Made by a program: the position numbers and the translations under genes. A DNA stretch of 64,000 bases from Ananas comosus (taxonomy: Eukaryota; Streptophyta; Magnoliopsida; Poales; Bromeliaceae), in NCBI RefSeq assembly GCF_001540865.1, contig NC_033633.1, positions 2,402,514 to 2,466,513 of the forward strand, read 5' to 3'. Of the stretch, positions 36,809 to 50,200 are shown one piece after another. The notes beneath the pieces were generated by a model that was given only the letters and a program-made list of their open reading frames with translations, ran no database searches and was not told the DNA's origin. Position 1 is the stretch's first letter; the number at the start of each line of letters is the position of its first letter.

Positions 36809-36987
36809 GGGCATGTTTGATTCGTTAAAAAAGCATAAAAAACTGGTTTTTAGGGGGGAAAAAATCATAAAAAATATTTTTTTGCATAAAAAGTAAAAAA
36901 AAAAAAAAATCAAATCACTATTTATTTATAAAATTTAGGAAAAAAAAATTCAGAAAAATTACTTTCTCTAAAAATCAAATACACAGA
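36809..36987. mobile_element. Possible small MITE
   Basis: It starts GGGCATGTTTGATTCG, a typical MITE terminus, with a possible inverted end near 36970-36985 (ATCAAATACAC). Weak evidence. Confidence 0.3.
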
Positions 36988-37141
36988 AATATATTTCCAA
37001 CCAAAAAAAAAATATTTTTAAAATATCTTTTCAGAAAACCAGGTACTCCAAAGTCAATAACCATATAGATATTTTTGGTAAACATGTATGGATCGAGACC
37101 CAGCTGCATATAGATCGATTTGAAATAGCACCCTAAACTAT

Positions 37142-37942
37142 GGGCGTGTTTGGTTCGTTCATTTTTTACTTTGGAATTGAAATTAATCGGAATGAACGAA
37201 TTTGTTTGTCCATATTTGATATGCAGAATTTTCACTCCGATTCTGATTTCCGGATGAATGAGAATCTCCAATTATTCCTTTTTCCACTCAGGCCTAGGAG
37301 ACCTGATTGAAAATTAAATTCGGGTGGAATAGATTTGTTCGGATTAAATTTAACATTTGAAGCTTATTTTTTAATTAAAATATAAGTTTAAATTTAAAAA
37401 TTATATTTATAAATTTAAATTTTAATTAAATTTAAATTAAAAATTAAAATTCAACCAAGCATTTCGAATCTAATTTAAATTTAATTTAAAATCTAAAGTT
37501 TTATTCAAATTTTATTCAAAATTTAAATTAAATTTATGGATTCAAATTGAAATTGAAATTGAAATTATAATTTTAAGTTTGAATTTGAATAAATCAAAAT
37601 TTAGTTTTATATTTTGCATTATCAGTTCAATTTCAAATTTTAATTTTTTTAAAAAATATATTTAAAATTTTGACATCATTTTAAAATTTTGACGTAAATT
37701 TTTAATATTTAATTTTTAGCTTGAATTTAAACTAATATATTATAAAGATAAAATTGACATATTAATTTAATTATGTTTCTGATATTTATCTAACCCAAAT
37801 ACCGATAATGGGAATGGTTTATTTCGATTCCGATTCAGGTGGCGAATTAAACAGAATAGGGTAATGAATCATTCCGATTCCATTTTCAGCTTATTCTCAT
37901 TCCGATTTCGATACCGATTCCCACTTCAAACCAAACACACCC
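37142..37942. mobile_element. MITE with GGG(C/T)GTGTTTGGTT ends
   Basis: The left end GGGCGTGTTTGGTTCG is complemented by the right end AAACCAAACACACCC. TAT flanks both ends (37139-37141, 37943-37945). The 801-bp interior is AT-rich, with GATTCCGATT-type words near both ends as inverted partners. The termini resemble Tourist/PIF-Harbinger MITEs, but TAT is not the usual TWA duplication. Confidence 0.65.
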
Positions 37943-38814
37943 TATATTTCTTTATATTATATTTAGTTTTTTTGGAGTTTTGAGTACATTGATGTAAATG
38001 TAATTGATTAATTAAATTAAAAATTTTATTAAATTTATCAATAATTTTATCAAATTTAATAATTTAATTATTTTTAGTAAATAAATTTGGATCATTTAAT
38101 AGCTAACACACTGTGTATGTTTGTATTATATAATTTAGATAAAAATGTACGTAACTTATCTAAACTACAGACCATTTTAGTTGGCTATTTGATTTTACTT
38201 TCTAATATTTTAATTTGAGTTAATCAACAACACATCAATTTAAAAATTTGAATACGCCAATTATCTTCACAGATATAGTTAGTATACTTCATATAATTTT
38301 GGCAACTATAAATTTATTAAAATAAATAATTAGTTTAAATTTTGACATCAAAGTGCCATTGACTGATTCAAGTCAAACAAATTGAAATATAAAATAGTAA
38401 AATAAAATTTTGAAAAATTGGATAGCCGATTCAAAATCGTATTATTATTACTACTGTCTATAATCTCTCGTACTTTAAAATAGCATTATTATTACGGTCT
38501 ATGGTCCCTTATATTTGGAACTATTAGTGTGTCGTAGACCACCCCCATTATGATATTATTACTACGGTCTATGGTCTGCCTTCCTTGGACCAGTGGGGTG
38601 TCATAGAGGGGTGTCATAGACTAGGGATCCCAGTTTAGACGTGCTGACGATTAGGGTGTCACAGCGACCCCCATTATCTCTGATTGGCGTGTCACAAACT
38701 ATCTCCGTGTAGGTCCTTACGCACATGACAATTCAATTACACACACAACGCAAAAGATTACCAAGCGGTCCTCAAGCGGTGCGAGGTCCACCTCGCACTT
38801 TTGGCTAATGAACT
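37943..38814. other. Intergenic DNA with short recurring words
   Basis: No gene. Around 38440-38700 the words TATTATTACTACGGTCTATG and GGGTGTCA(T/C)AG recur two or three times, suggesting decayed repeats. Confidence 0.4.
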
Positions 38815-38923
38815 GGCACGTTAGGTCCAAAATACTTTAGGCCAATTATTATTAAGAAGGTCCATAATCTCTTATATTTTTAACTATAATATTATTTTCA
38901 TCCAATACGAGACTATCAGAACA
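38815..38923 (-). mobile_element. TRIM LTR fragment
   Basis: Read on the minus strand it starts TGTTCTGATAGTCTCGTATT and continues with AAGAGATTATGGACC and AATAATAATTGGCC, matching the TRIM LTRs at 32838 and 48431. No partner LTR is visible. Confidence 0.6.
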
Positions 38924-39760
38924 TCGATCGCGAGTCCATAGTTTAAATAAATTCTTTACATTTTTACCTGTGACTTAACATACACACGTTTGAAAATGCA
39001 AGGAGGAGCACTTAAGATGATGCCACCCACCTATAAGACACTTTATTGCGCAATGCTCACACCACAAGTTCTAGAGAGACTTTTGAACATATGCGTTCAT
39101 GTATCTACCTAAAGTCTCAAGTTTCTGCACAATCTGCCAAAGATCGATGCGATCAAAAGTCAAATTTGGTGAAAAGGCATAAGCAGGTTTCTCAAAAGCC
39201 AATCCAACACAAAAAATAGAAGAAGAAGAAGAAGAAGAAGAAGAAGAAATATTAATAAAAAAAAAACTCTCGAATTTGGAGAAATTATTGTCTGAAATTT
39301 GGTCCACAACATCGCTTATGGACCGCACTGATCTGTCGCTCTGTTTCATCTCTTCAATCATATTGAATAGTAAAATTTAAATATTTAAAGCTTATAATTT
39401 AATAGGCGGTTGATGTAGACTAAAATAATGCGCGTATTAGGTTTAGGACCTATATTTGTGTTGGGTCATGATTGACTCTTCATCTACTTGATCCAAATCG
39501 GGCCACTTTGGACTCGAACGTGCATTTAAAAATTTTGGTAAAATTGCATGTAGAAATAACTTAAACTTTGGTGATTTTTTTTAAAAAAAAATTGATTTCG
39601 ACGCCTAACCATTTATATCGATTAATTTGCTTCACATATATCTTGTGTATCATTCTTCTATCCATAATTAAAGCATTGTATACTTTTTAATCAAACGATC
39701 TAATTATTAAATAGGAAAAAAGGCATCTCATTACGGTGCAAAAATGCGTGGATGCACCAG
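38924..39760. other. Intergenic DNA with a (GAA)n tract
   Basis: No gene supported. An AGA/GAA triplet tract lies at 39220-39248; the minus-strand frame over it reads as poly-Ser. Confidence 0.45.
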
Positions 39761-39769
39761 ATATAAAAA

Positions 39770-40623
39770 GGAAAACCTTCAAATATTACTCATGTGGTTT
39801 CGTACTTTCTTACTTTAATACCATGTGGTTTAAAGTATATTACTTTCCTATGGTTTCATTTTTCTCTTTTTGCTGTTTCCTCCACTAATTTTTTTTATTA
39901 AATCAGTGACAAAGTTAAAACTAAAAGGTACTAAAATGAATATTCGATAAACTATAAGTGGGGTATCTGAAGTTTTTTTGTATATGATTTCACGAAAAGA
40001 TAACGGAGGGATTGACGAAAAAAAAAAAAAAAAACCACAGGGTACTAATTGATACACTTTAAACAACAAAATACTAAAGTGAGAACATTACAACATAAAT
40101 AGTGTATAGCGACACTTTTAAATATCGACACAGGTCAAAAAAAGTGTTCCTAACTACATTACCGATATTTTTTAAAAATGTTGCTATATGTGAGATCGTT
40201 ATATGTAGGACCGCTTTCATATTTGGCACCCACTCCTCCAGCGATCTGTGGCAGAGGGACACGTGGCGATCGTAGCCCTGTACAGTCCCTGCGAGATTCT
40301 CGCGACTGAACTCCAGCCGCCGGAACTCTACCACGTCGGCTGCGATGGTGGAGGAGGAGAAGAGGAGATGGTGATCAATTTTTCTTTTTTTTTTCTTTTC
40401 TATTTGTAATCCGGTTGAGTGGACTGAATGGATTTAGTTGAGTAGATAAACTTTTTGTTTTTGATTGAATTGGACTTTATATTTAGGCTTTACTAGATTT
40501 TTTAAAAAAAATTTGGTATAAACAGAACACTTACGCAAAAGTGTCCCAAAAATGTGTTTATATAACTTAATTCTGTTGTAATGAAAAGTGCGAAACCACA
40601 TGAATGGTATTTGAAGTTTATCC
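39770..40623. mobile_element. Mutator-like MITE, family M, with nested CACTA-like element
   Basis: It begins GGAAAACCTTCAAATATTAC and ends with the complement of GGATAAACTTCAAATACC. It is flanked by a perfect 9-bp direct repeat ATATAAAAA (39761-39769, 40624-40632), the length typical of Mutator-like elements. It is interrupted at 40086-40583; the parts on each side rejoin to match the uninterrupted copy at 58528-59043. Confidence 0.8.
40086..40583. mobile_element. CACTA-family MITE with altered CATTA ends, nested
   Basis: 498 bp. The left end CATTACAACATAAATAG and right end TTCTGTTGTAATG are inverted repeats in which the usual CACTA has become CATTA at both ends. Subterminal AGCGACACTTTTAAAT and AAAGTGTCCC units match the elements at 41290 and 57267. 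The flanking triplets GAA and AAA differ at one base. Confidence 0.75.
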
Positions 40624-41289
40624 ATATAAAAAATAATTTCTCCTAGCTCTCACATGTTTTAAAATAAACTAATAAAAAAAGAATTAGATAGCAAACTAAA
40701 TGGTTATTTGTAGATGACCTGAAGTTTAGATTACTTTTGTGATTTTTTTAACCCTAAATTTTGTGTCACTTTGTGAGTGATGTAACTTGGTGTCTTCCAC
40801 ACAGAATCCTTGGACTAGATTTTTAATCAATCTAGCAAATAGACAAATTTGCATCTCCAGATCAAGATACTTCTTCAGAATCATCTTCTCAATTGGGAGT
40901 CATAGAAATAGAAAAACCAAAAAAAAAAAAGATATCATAAACACTCTTTCAACAGCTTTTTTTTCTATTGTGGCCGTCTCATTTTATCTTCCTCCTATAT
41001 ATAGCAAAAATTTTACAAAGTTTATATAATCAAAACAAATCTAATCGCTACTTCTCAAAGTAATGTTGTTGTTTTAGTTGCTAGATTAAGTGTCAGTGTA
41101 GCCTTGCTATAAGATATAGAAGTATTGTTGGATGAAATATTGCATGAATAACGTTTTCAAAAGAAACATTATGTTTAAATCGTATATTTAGAATTGTTTG
41201 TAGTAAAAGTACAATTTTCACATGGAAGACACTCCAAACTATTGAATTTTAGTAAATTATTAATTATTATTATTCTTTAAAAACTTAAG

Positions 41290-41805
41290 CACTACAACAT
41301 AATTAGGTTATAGGGACACATGTTTGGAACACTTTTGAGTAAGTGTTCCATTTATCCTAAAATTTAAAAAAATATCTACTAATGTCTAAATATAAAGCAC
41401 GATCCAACCAAAAATAAAAGATTACTCTACTCAACCCACCACACCCAGTCCATTTGGCCCGATTACAAACAGAAAAGAAAAAAAAAAAAGAAAAAGCAAT
41501 TACCATCTTTTCTTCTCTTTTCACTCAATCCACTAAAATTCTAGACGAAGAGCCTTTCCTGTCGTCCTTCTCCGCCACTGCAGCCAACGAGATAGAGTTT
41601 TGGCGGTTGCTAAATGCTTAAATAAGTGTTGGTAAATTAGCAGCACTCTTTTAGGTTATAGCGACACTCTTTAACTGTCACTATATACCTAGCGACCCCA
41701 CATATAGCAACACTTTTTAAAAGTGTCGGTAATTTTAGCTAGCAGTACTTTTTTGATATGTACTTATATTTAAAAGTGTCGCTATAGACCGTTTTTGTTG
41801 TAGTG
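41290..41805. mobile_element. CACTA-type MITE, TSD AAG
   Basis: 516 bp, CACTACAACATAATTAGG at the left and TTTTTGTTGTAGTG at the right, with a perfect 3-bp duplication AAG (41287-41289, 41806-41808). Subterminal AGTGTCGCTATA/ AGCGACACT units occur several times near the right end. Non-coding. Confidence 0.9.
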
Positions 41806-42384
41806 AAGCTATTTCAAAATAAATTTTTTTAAAAAATATTATATTTAGCACTCTTCCTCGCGACTAAACTCGATATTTTGCTAGATCCGAGATCGTGAGA
41901 GAAAATTAAATACATTCGGAAGTCGGACGGGACGAGAATTCAAGACCTCCTGGTTTAATAATATATTAAACAAAGTAAAATTATTATTATTATTTTCACA
42001 AGTTTAAACTTGTTAAAGAATAAAAATTAATAACATGTTATAAGAACACAAAGCTCTACGTTTAACTAAATTACATACCTATGAAAAATACCTCAAGCGG
42101 AGACGTTAGGAATTAAGAATGTTAAATATTACTATTAAAAATACCGTTCTTATTTTACAATATTTTTCAACAATAATCATAATTTTTGCTAAAAAAAAAT
42201 TAAAAAAAGAAAAAGCCAGCTAAGCGAATACGTCGACACAAAGTGTGAAAACGAGAGCGTGGAAAAACTATTGAGCTCGACCGCGGGTTAAGTGCGTGAC
42301 AGGCGAGAACATTCCCACCCCCACTTGTCACTCCCACCCAACATCCAAGGATTTATTGTCGCAATCTCTTTTTCAAAAAAAAAC

Positions 42385-42562
42385 TTTAAAATGCACCGGT
42401 TATATTACTAACATGATATTTCAAACTAATAAAATTATCTCTGTTAGATTCACACATCCTATTATGATTAATAAAAAAATATTTTTATTATATTATTTTT
42501 TAAAAAATAAATAATTGACTTGTTATTGATGATGATGTGGTGTAAGTATAATACTGTAAATT
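42385..42562. repeat. Short repeat family K, copy 2
   Basis: Related to 24115-24298: AAAATGCACCGGTTATATTA, ACATCCTATTATGATTA and GACTTGTTATTGATGATG appear in the same order. Confidence 0.5.
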
Positions 42563-44290
42563 TTTTTATTTTCAAAAACCGAAAAAAGAAGAAGCATCTT
42601 TTTTTGGGAAGCACTTTGTTTCCTTCCTTTTACTCTAATCAAGGAAGCTGAGGACAATTCCCAGTTTCCCACACAGAGTTTAGAAGGAGAGAGTTGTGTT
42701 GTGCATGGATAAGATTGCAGTGGCGGCCCCCGAAAGAGATGCCCATTCTTTTGGTGCTTTTGTACTACAGCTGGCATGGAAAAGGACCAACCAATCACGT
42801 ATCATCATCATCATCATCAAAATATTTTTTTCTTAGTCTTCTCTGTTGGCTTAAATAGACCAGCATCATGTCCTGTGGCGAAAAGTCGTGTTGGGTCGAG
42901 TCATGTTCGAAATGGCGTGTATCTGTACGCTTTAAGTGAATTTGTTGTGTATTTCTAACTGCTCGACTTTTTGGGATTAATGGTTAACGCAAACGACCCG
43001 ACAATCTTCTTCTATATTATTAATGTTTTGAGTATTAATATGATGTAAGGCTTTTAATTTTTCATATAAGAAGTATGCAAGTCCTACTATTTGAGGCTTA
43101 AACAATAGAACCTAACAAGTCGGTAATGTTAGTGGATTGAATTGCTGCGTATATTTATACGATATTGGAATTAGTTTAAAAATATTTATATTTTAAGTGA
43201 TCTCGAATTCAGCTCCAGCGTAGCGTCTCATGCTATTGTTCGTCGGTGCATATGACATCATGTGTGCGCGAGTTGAAATATTAAGACAATTTATAGATTA
43301 TTTTTTTAGCGGATTGATATTTTAAGTACCGGATAACACTCTCTCTTTCTCTAATGTGGTTGTGGGTGTCATCAATGGGCTCTACTTTACTGGGAACTAA
43401 TTAATCAACAAAGAGGTGGCCCTACTAATCGATTGAACTCTTTAGGACAAGATACATGAAGATCATTATAAAGATTCGAGTGATCCCGATTATTTGTAGC
43501 CAAGGGAGAAATGGCCCACCCAGAAACGAGCGGTTCCGACGTGGAATTAGCCGTGCGTATCACACACACGAACAGCTTCTTGTTGCAGCAGAAGCACGTA
43601 GATTTTGTTTGCCAAACACCTGACTATCACTTTCCAAAAATTACGAAAGCTATTTCTGAAAGTCTGGCCAAACAACATAATAACACTAACAGAGTAAGAG
43701 GGTGGTAAATACTCCATAATGGATGTTATTCCTGAAAGATAATAGAAAAACTAATAAAATGCATACTGAAGAGGAAAGGTTGTCCATTGGGCTATAGCTT
43801 ATTTAGTAACACAGGCAAAGAAATCACAATTTCTGAGACAGGGTTCAGATTAAAATTTAAACACTAGTTGAGACTCAGGAGCTGCTAGAAACAGCATTTC
43901 TCAGGATCAGAAAGTAACTATTTCTCACTCCAACCTCATCTTATTTCACAAGTCAGAAAACATAACAGCATTCCCAGAACACAAACCATGCCATTTCAGT
44001 TCAACTTAGCTTTCATTCTGGAACAGAACCTGGCCCCCTTTTTTGGGGCGGGGCTTGCCTCAGTTGCGATACATAACACCGACGCAGGAAATTGAAAAGA
44101 TACCACTAGAAGCAACGACATGCCGACCGCATTTACATCAAAGTTAGGGAGGTAAAACGAAAAACGGAAAAAAAGGAAAAACCCAATAAGCACAAACAAC
44201 GACACGCATGCGCACCCGAACGCACCAGCTAGATTCTCATATACACACTCCACCTACTCCAGTTTGTAAGAGTCGAAAAAGAACTCATAC
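42563..44290. other. Intergenic DNA, 3' flank of the kinase gene
   Basis: No coding gene recognised. The frames at 42523-42798 (minus) and 43511-43708 (plus) have no family motif. The right end must contain the kinase 3'UTR. Confidence 0.4.
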
Positions 44291-47200
44291 TCACCTCACC
44301 CTGCAAGCTGGAACAGCAGGGGAGCACTTCGTGCTCGGGCTTGCTCTGCAGTTGACGCCATTTCTAGTGAGCCCGTGGGCCGTCCTGTAGTCCGGTAACC
44401 GACTAGTAGTGAAGGACTGAATTGTCTGAATAGGGCCATCACTCGGCCCGCTTCCTAGCAAGGGCTCGAGCGTCTCGACCACGTCGCTCATGAGCGGCCT
44501 CGCCTTCGGGTTCTGGCTCAAGCAGTAGTAGGCCAGGCTGCAGGCCTTTTGGGCCGCTCGGACCGAGTACTGGCCCTCGAGCCGCAGGTCAATGATCTGG
44601 AGAAGCTTCCGCTTGTCATTGAGCTTGGGTCGTGCCCAGTCGACTAGGCTGTGCTCCTTGCTGGGCCGCGTCTTGTCCACAGACCGTCGGCCCGTGAGCA
44701 GCTCGAGGAGGACAACTCCAAAGCTGTAAACATCGCTCCTCGCTGTCAGGTGCCCTGCTCACATAGTCAAGTGAATACTTCAGTTCAGAACTGGGAACAA
44801 AATTTTAATGGGCAACTTGATGAATAATTTAACTATTTTTCCTTCCGTAAATTAAAACCCTAGTAGGACAATACTGGATACTAGTTAATTTGGCTTTGTA
44901 TTTCTCATTTTTAATATGAAACAGCAGAGTATATGCATTTCAGGGTTATGACACAATTTGTTGACTTCTAGTTGTTATTGTCAACAATAAAACTATCGAA
45001 ATGAAGTCAACGTCGCTGCTGAATTAGCAAATTTGATTGGAAAGTTCAATATTAGTCTCGGAAAGTTCTAGTTTGAGACAAAATTCTATCTAAGTTTATG
45101 TATAAATAAATAATTTTAATTGATGTTAGGGAAAAGAAAAAACCTCGACAGGTCACAATATTAGAAACCAAATTTGAGCTAGCAGAGCAAAATTGTATTT
45201 GACTCACAGAATTCATAACAGATGAAAAACAAGTTGTGTAACTCAATCTGTATTAAATACTAAATATTAAGTACAAAATAGTATTTTGGAATGTCATAAT
45301 AGAAGATCCATTCGAAAACAAGACCAATTGACATATAAGGAAAAAAAATTTGAAAAAAAAAATTGCATTTGATTTACGTGTATTGTGACTTGTCTCAATG
45401 ACCTACTTCTAGCCAAGTTCTTTCCTGAAAAAACTGAGAAGGTTGATGAGGTCGATCTGGAGTAGGTTCGGGATGTCAAAGCAGAAAAAAGAAAGAATCT
45501 GGAAGAAATATAGACACAGAAAGAAAGGGAATGAACCAACACAAATAAATAGATCTAAAACACCTTAAACGGAATGGTACTAGAGAAGTTCTGAGATCAT
45601 TTATTGGAAATATTTGCCCATAGATGGAGCACTTAGTGAGAGCACTAAAATCTTAAAGATAGAAGCAATATTTAAATCATTTGGTTTAAAGCAAGAAGGG
45701 AGGTGAAGTAAAGGCCCTGATACTTGATATGCCGAGAGAGGAAAATTTGGCGGTCCAATGCTGGATTTCATTGTTGCCTTAGAAAGAAGGGCCAAAAGAG
45801 AAAAGTACGAGCAAACATGCATACACTACTTCCAAAATTTGCTGGTAGTGGTGTGGGTCATTGCCCCCAGCAAGCCCCCTACACCACTGGTTCAGTGCAA
45901 AGGTCAAATAGAAGAATAGACAATAGACGGTATAACTAGTATCACACAATTCAGTAAGTGCCAGACTGGCAGCACACAGTAAAGCTAAAGACAGCAAGCA
46001 TTAATTTAAGAACAACACAAAGCAAATATAAAGTGTAAAGGTCCATACCAGTCATTACATATTCTGGTGCAGCATACCCATAGGTGCCCATCACTCGAGT
46101 CGACACATGGGTCTCGTCGCCTTCTGGACCAGCTTTTGCAAGGCCAAAATCAGACAGTTTAGCAGTATAATCCTGTGAAGATGTGGATAAGAAGTAGGAT
46201 AAGTATAAATAATGGAATAAGTATAGATAAGACATCTAGTATACAGAGAAGTAAATATGTGATACAGTGATAATTGTATGTAAGATGAAGAAAAAGGAAT
46301 TCAGAAGGTCAATACTTACAGAGTCCAACAAGATATTTGAGGTCTTGAAATCTCGGTAAATGACGGGTCTTTCTGCGTTGTGCAGAAAAGCTAGCCCTTT
46401 GGCAGCACCCAGAGCTATTGACATTCTCGTTGCCCAAGACAAGGGAGCAGCCGTCTCTGAGCACACAAAGAAAGAGGAGTATCAAGGAAAAAAGTCATAT
46501 TTGTGAAAACTATCTAAAAATTGTACTGCATGGAGAAATGTAACTATTATTGCAATATGGTTTCTGAAGCCTTATCAGATGTTGAGGTGGAATTTTGATA
46601 TTTTTCCACTAACGGTTAGTACCCACATGTCATATACGAGGCAGAAAAATCAGAAGATTAAGCAAACACTATATACAGGACAGAAAAGAAACTGTGTCAA
46701 AGTAGTAAACAGTCTCTAAAAATTAATTCTCCTTTTATGTATTCATATATATATTTTTTTTTTGGTCTAAATCAAGATATATCAAGATCTTTATACTTTT
46801 CAACTAGTATGTCCAGTTCAAGGTTCACATGATTTGCTACCAATGCTAGGAAACTGGAAAGGAAGGAGCCATATTAACGAGAAAAGTTAAAAACCTTATT
46901 CATTCTAGTTACTCTAACCGGATGAGAAAACGCCCTGCAAAAGCCAGATGAACTAATTGGATGGACTATGAGACCTAGTTGCCCGGTACGGTTTGAGCAA
47001 ACCAGCACTGCAATGAACATACTAACCTGACTGAAATGAGATAGGTTTCAAACCCGCCCAAGTTTAAGTGTCAAATACCATCAACAATATATCAAAGATA
47101 TAGCACATAAATGACAACTATTTAATATCAAGAACTTTGAACTTAACAACTGTTTTCCAAATACACAAAATGTTAAATAAGTCTAATGCGGAAACTTTGA

Positions 47201-50200
47201 ATTTCTCTTTAAAAGAGATGATGATATATCTTCTTTTCATTTTTTTCTTCAAAAAAGTAAACATCTCTTCATGATTGATATTGTGTAGTCTAATGTGCAT
47301 ATGGCTTACGCAACGATGAAAAGGAAGAATAAGGTGCTGAGTTTAGTTTGTCACTCAAGTCTTAACAGGTTCCTCGTGCCAGTTGCCGGCTAATTACCTT
47401 GCTTGTTAACTTGTAGAATAAGATCTCGTCTAGTAACACACTTTTAAGCTCTTTAGTGTTTGGCACCCTAAGGGACTGAGTCGTCACCATAGGCTATATC
47501 TGTCACCACCATGTAAGACAGGGTTGTTGTAACTAACATAGATACTATCATTGCCATTTCTCATGTTGTCGCCACCTATTGTCTCCTACGAGAAGAGGAA
47601 GGCACTATATGACACATGCTCGGCATGTCAAAGCCCATCCCCGCAAAATAGCAAAGTATGAAACGATCGACAATGTCTTGATTTATGGTTATTTTACTAG
47701 AAACAATCACCGATGGTTCATCTAAACTAGAAAAAGAATGCTAGTCGTTATGTTCTTTCATTCTTTATCTTTTTTTCATCCTCGTGCACAGTGATTTTGA
47801 GTTTTCCATCTTAAATCGACCTTTCATAAATAGTTTCCTAGTTTGTTGTCTCAAGCATTAAAAATATTCACATTATAAGGAGAACATCAAAGTTGACAAG
47901 ATATTATAATTACCCACATGATGACCAATCCAGTTGGGTCGACAAGTTTGTCAAATCCTACTAGCTGATCTACCTGCGAAGTCATAGTAAAGTTCGATTC
48001 CTAAAGAGTTTAGAATTCCATTTTTTTTCTTTTGAGGAAAAATAGTATACTATCTGCTTCATTCATTAGGCAAATGAACTAGGCAACAGAAACTAAGGCA
48101 ACTATTCCTCCGGAATCGGGGCAAAAAATCACTTCAGATTTTCAACCCAATACTCCAACATCCTATGAATATCCTTAAGATCTGTGGTTGATTCCGAAAA
48201 ACGACATTATTCCTATGTAGCAATACGCCCTACCACGCCACGGTTAAAATGTTTAGCCCCTTCTCCCTTGTATCAGTATCCTATTGCATCATGAAGAAAT
48301 CCCACATTTCATCCACTTGTTGCTTTGGCTGCCAGCACAAGGTTCCTACCATAGCACAGTAGGGAGGGGACAGAACATACGTAAAAACATCCACCAAAAA
48401 AGTGGTCCACCGTCTCATTCTCTCGCATAGTGTGACACCCCAATAATCCCATATCGGATGGGAATTAGGTTGTGATTGGATATGTAAGAGATTATGAACC
48501 CTAATAATAATAACTGGACTTAAACATTTTGAGTTAATGGTTTGGGCTCAACGAATTATAATTACTAACAGGTCGGGTCGTTACATTTGGTATCATAACC
48601 GATTCATCGGCTGGAAGTGTGAGGCGGGCCTCCCATCACCTAATGATCTTGGGCTGTGTTTGATTGGACTGACGAGGACATCAAGGCCTAAATGGGGGGA
48701 GCCTGTGACACCCCAATAATCCCACATTGAATAGGAACTAAGTCGTGATTGGGTATATAAGAGACTATGGATCCTAGTAATAATAACTAGGCTTAAGCAT
48801 TTTCAGCTAATGGTTTGAACTTAACGAGTTATTATTACTAGTGAGCCGGATCGTTACACATAGCACACACCTTTGTTCGCTTGTCCATCCCCTCTTGAGA
48901 AGGTTATCTACCGTTAGGACCCTTCTCCTAAGAACTATGTGAAGATCTTTACTTTTAGAGGTATTTTCAGTTTCCATAATAGCGGTATTGTGCGATCCCT
49001 TATACCTCCGTTTGAAATTAACTTGTAGCACGAATTTACAATGAAAAGTTCATTGATGGTCCATCTCCATTTAACACCATCAGTCCCTTCATTCTTTTTT
49101 TCTTTTTTTGAGAGAGAGATAGGTAGCACGCTACCCTCTTCGTTTATTTTATTTAGAAATAAACTTAGCTGAAAATGTGAATCAACTAGGATTCGAACTT
49201 GGGACCTCGGGTACCAACCACCAAGCCCTTTGCCACTTACTCTAGAAACGGTCGGTTCATTCAAAGATAAGTTGACAAGCATTCTTTTAAACTCTTGAAG
49301 TCAATCTATCTCTTATTGCGTCCCTGCCGCAAAATATTGTTCCTTATTAGTTTGATCTCTTAAATTATAACTATCTTCATATAGTAATAAATTCTTTTCA
49401 CTAGGTAGGATTTATTCTCTTATGTTAGGACTTATATTTCCGTAATTATAACATCTTTTTTATCATATTAGGATGCTATTGCAGACTTCGGCAATATATA
49501 AAGTCCTCACTCCCCTTTTCCATGATGGGATAATAGCCAAGCTACGAATGAGGATTAGTTCAAAATAATTAAGCTTTCAAAGTAAAGAATAAGCACTACA
49601 TTCTAAAAAGAAGAATGTGAGGTATATTCACAAAAAAGCCGAATGCATATATGGTAACAAAATAGTGGTTATCATTGGCGGATCTATACAAACCTTAGTG
49701 GGTTCCATTGACTCTTCTGAGGTATGTCAAAAAAAGGCCACATTGGCCAATCTTGGGTTGTTAACCCCACTTTGGCGCCAAAGTTGACCCAAAGTGGGGT
49801 CAAACAATATGGTTCTCTATTTTTTTATCTCATAGGACTACGTGGTAGTGGGCCCACAAAAAAGGATGGAGGGACTAGGTAGAACAGTAGAATAAAATAG
49901 GGGAAAAAAAGAGAGATAGCAAGTCCAATAAAAATGTAGAACCTGCTAACCTTAAACTTTTTCTTTTGTTGAGACGAAGAAACATGGTGTTTCCAAGGAT
50001 TTCTTTACTTTTAAAGTTGACATTCATTCTACCAGTTACTACTACCACAGTCAAAAGAGCTTTTTCTATAATAAATTTCATAAAGAATAAATTGCGCAAC
50101 CGTATGTGTGATCAATTGATGAACGATTGCTTGGTGACACATAAAAATATATATATTTGGCGGTGTCACCGATGAGGCTTTCATACACTGTTTTCAGAAT

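Noticed and set aside
43511..43708. 65-aa plus-strand frame near the kinase 3' end
   Set aside because: Starts with ATG but shows no family motif, splice partners or coding bias that I could defend.
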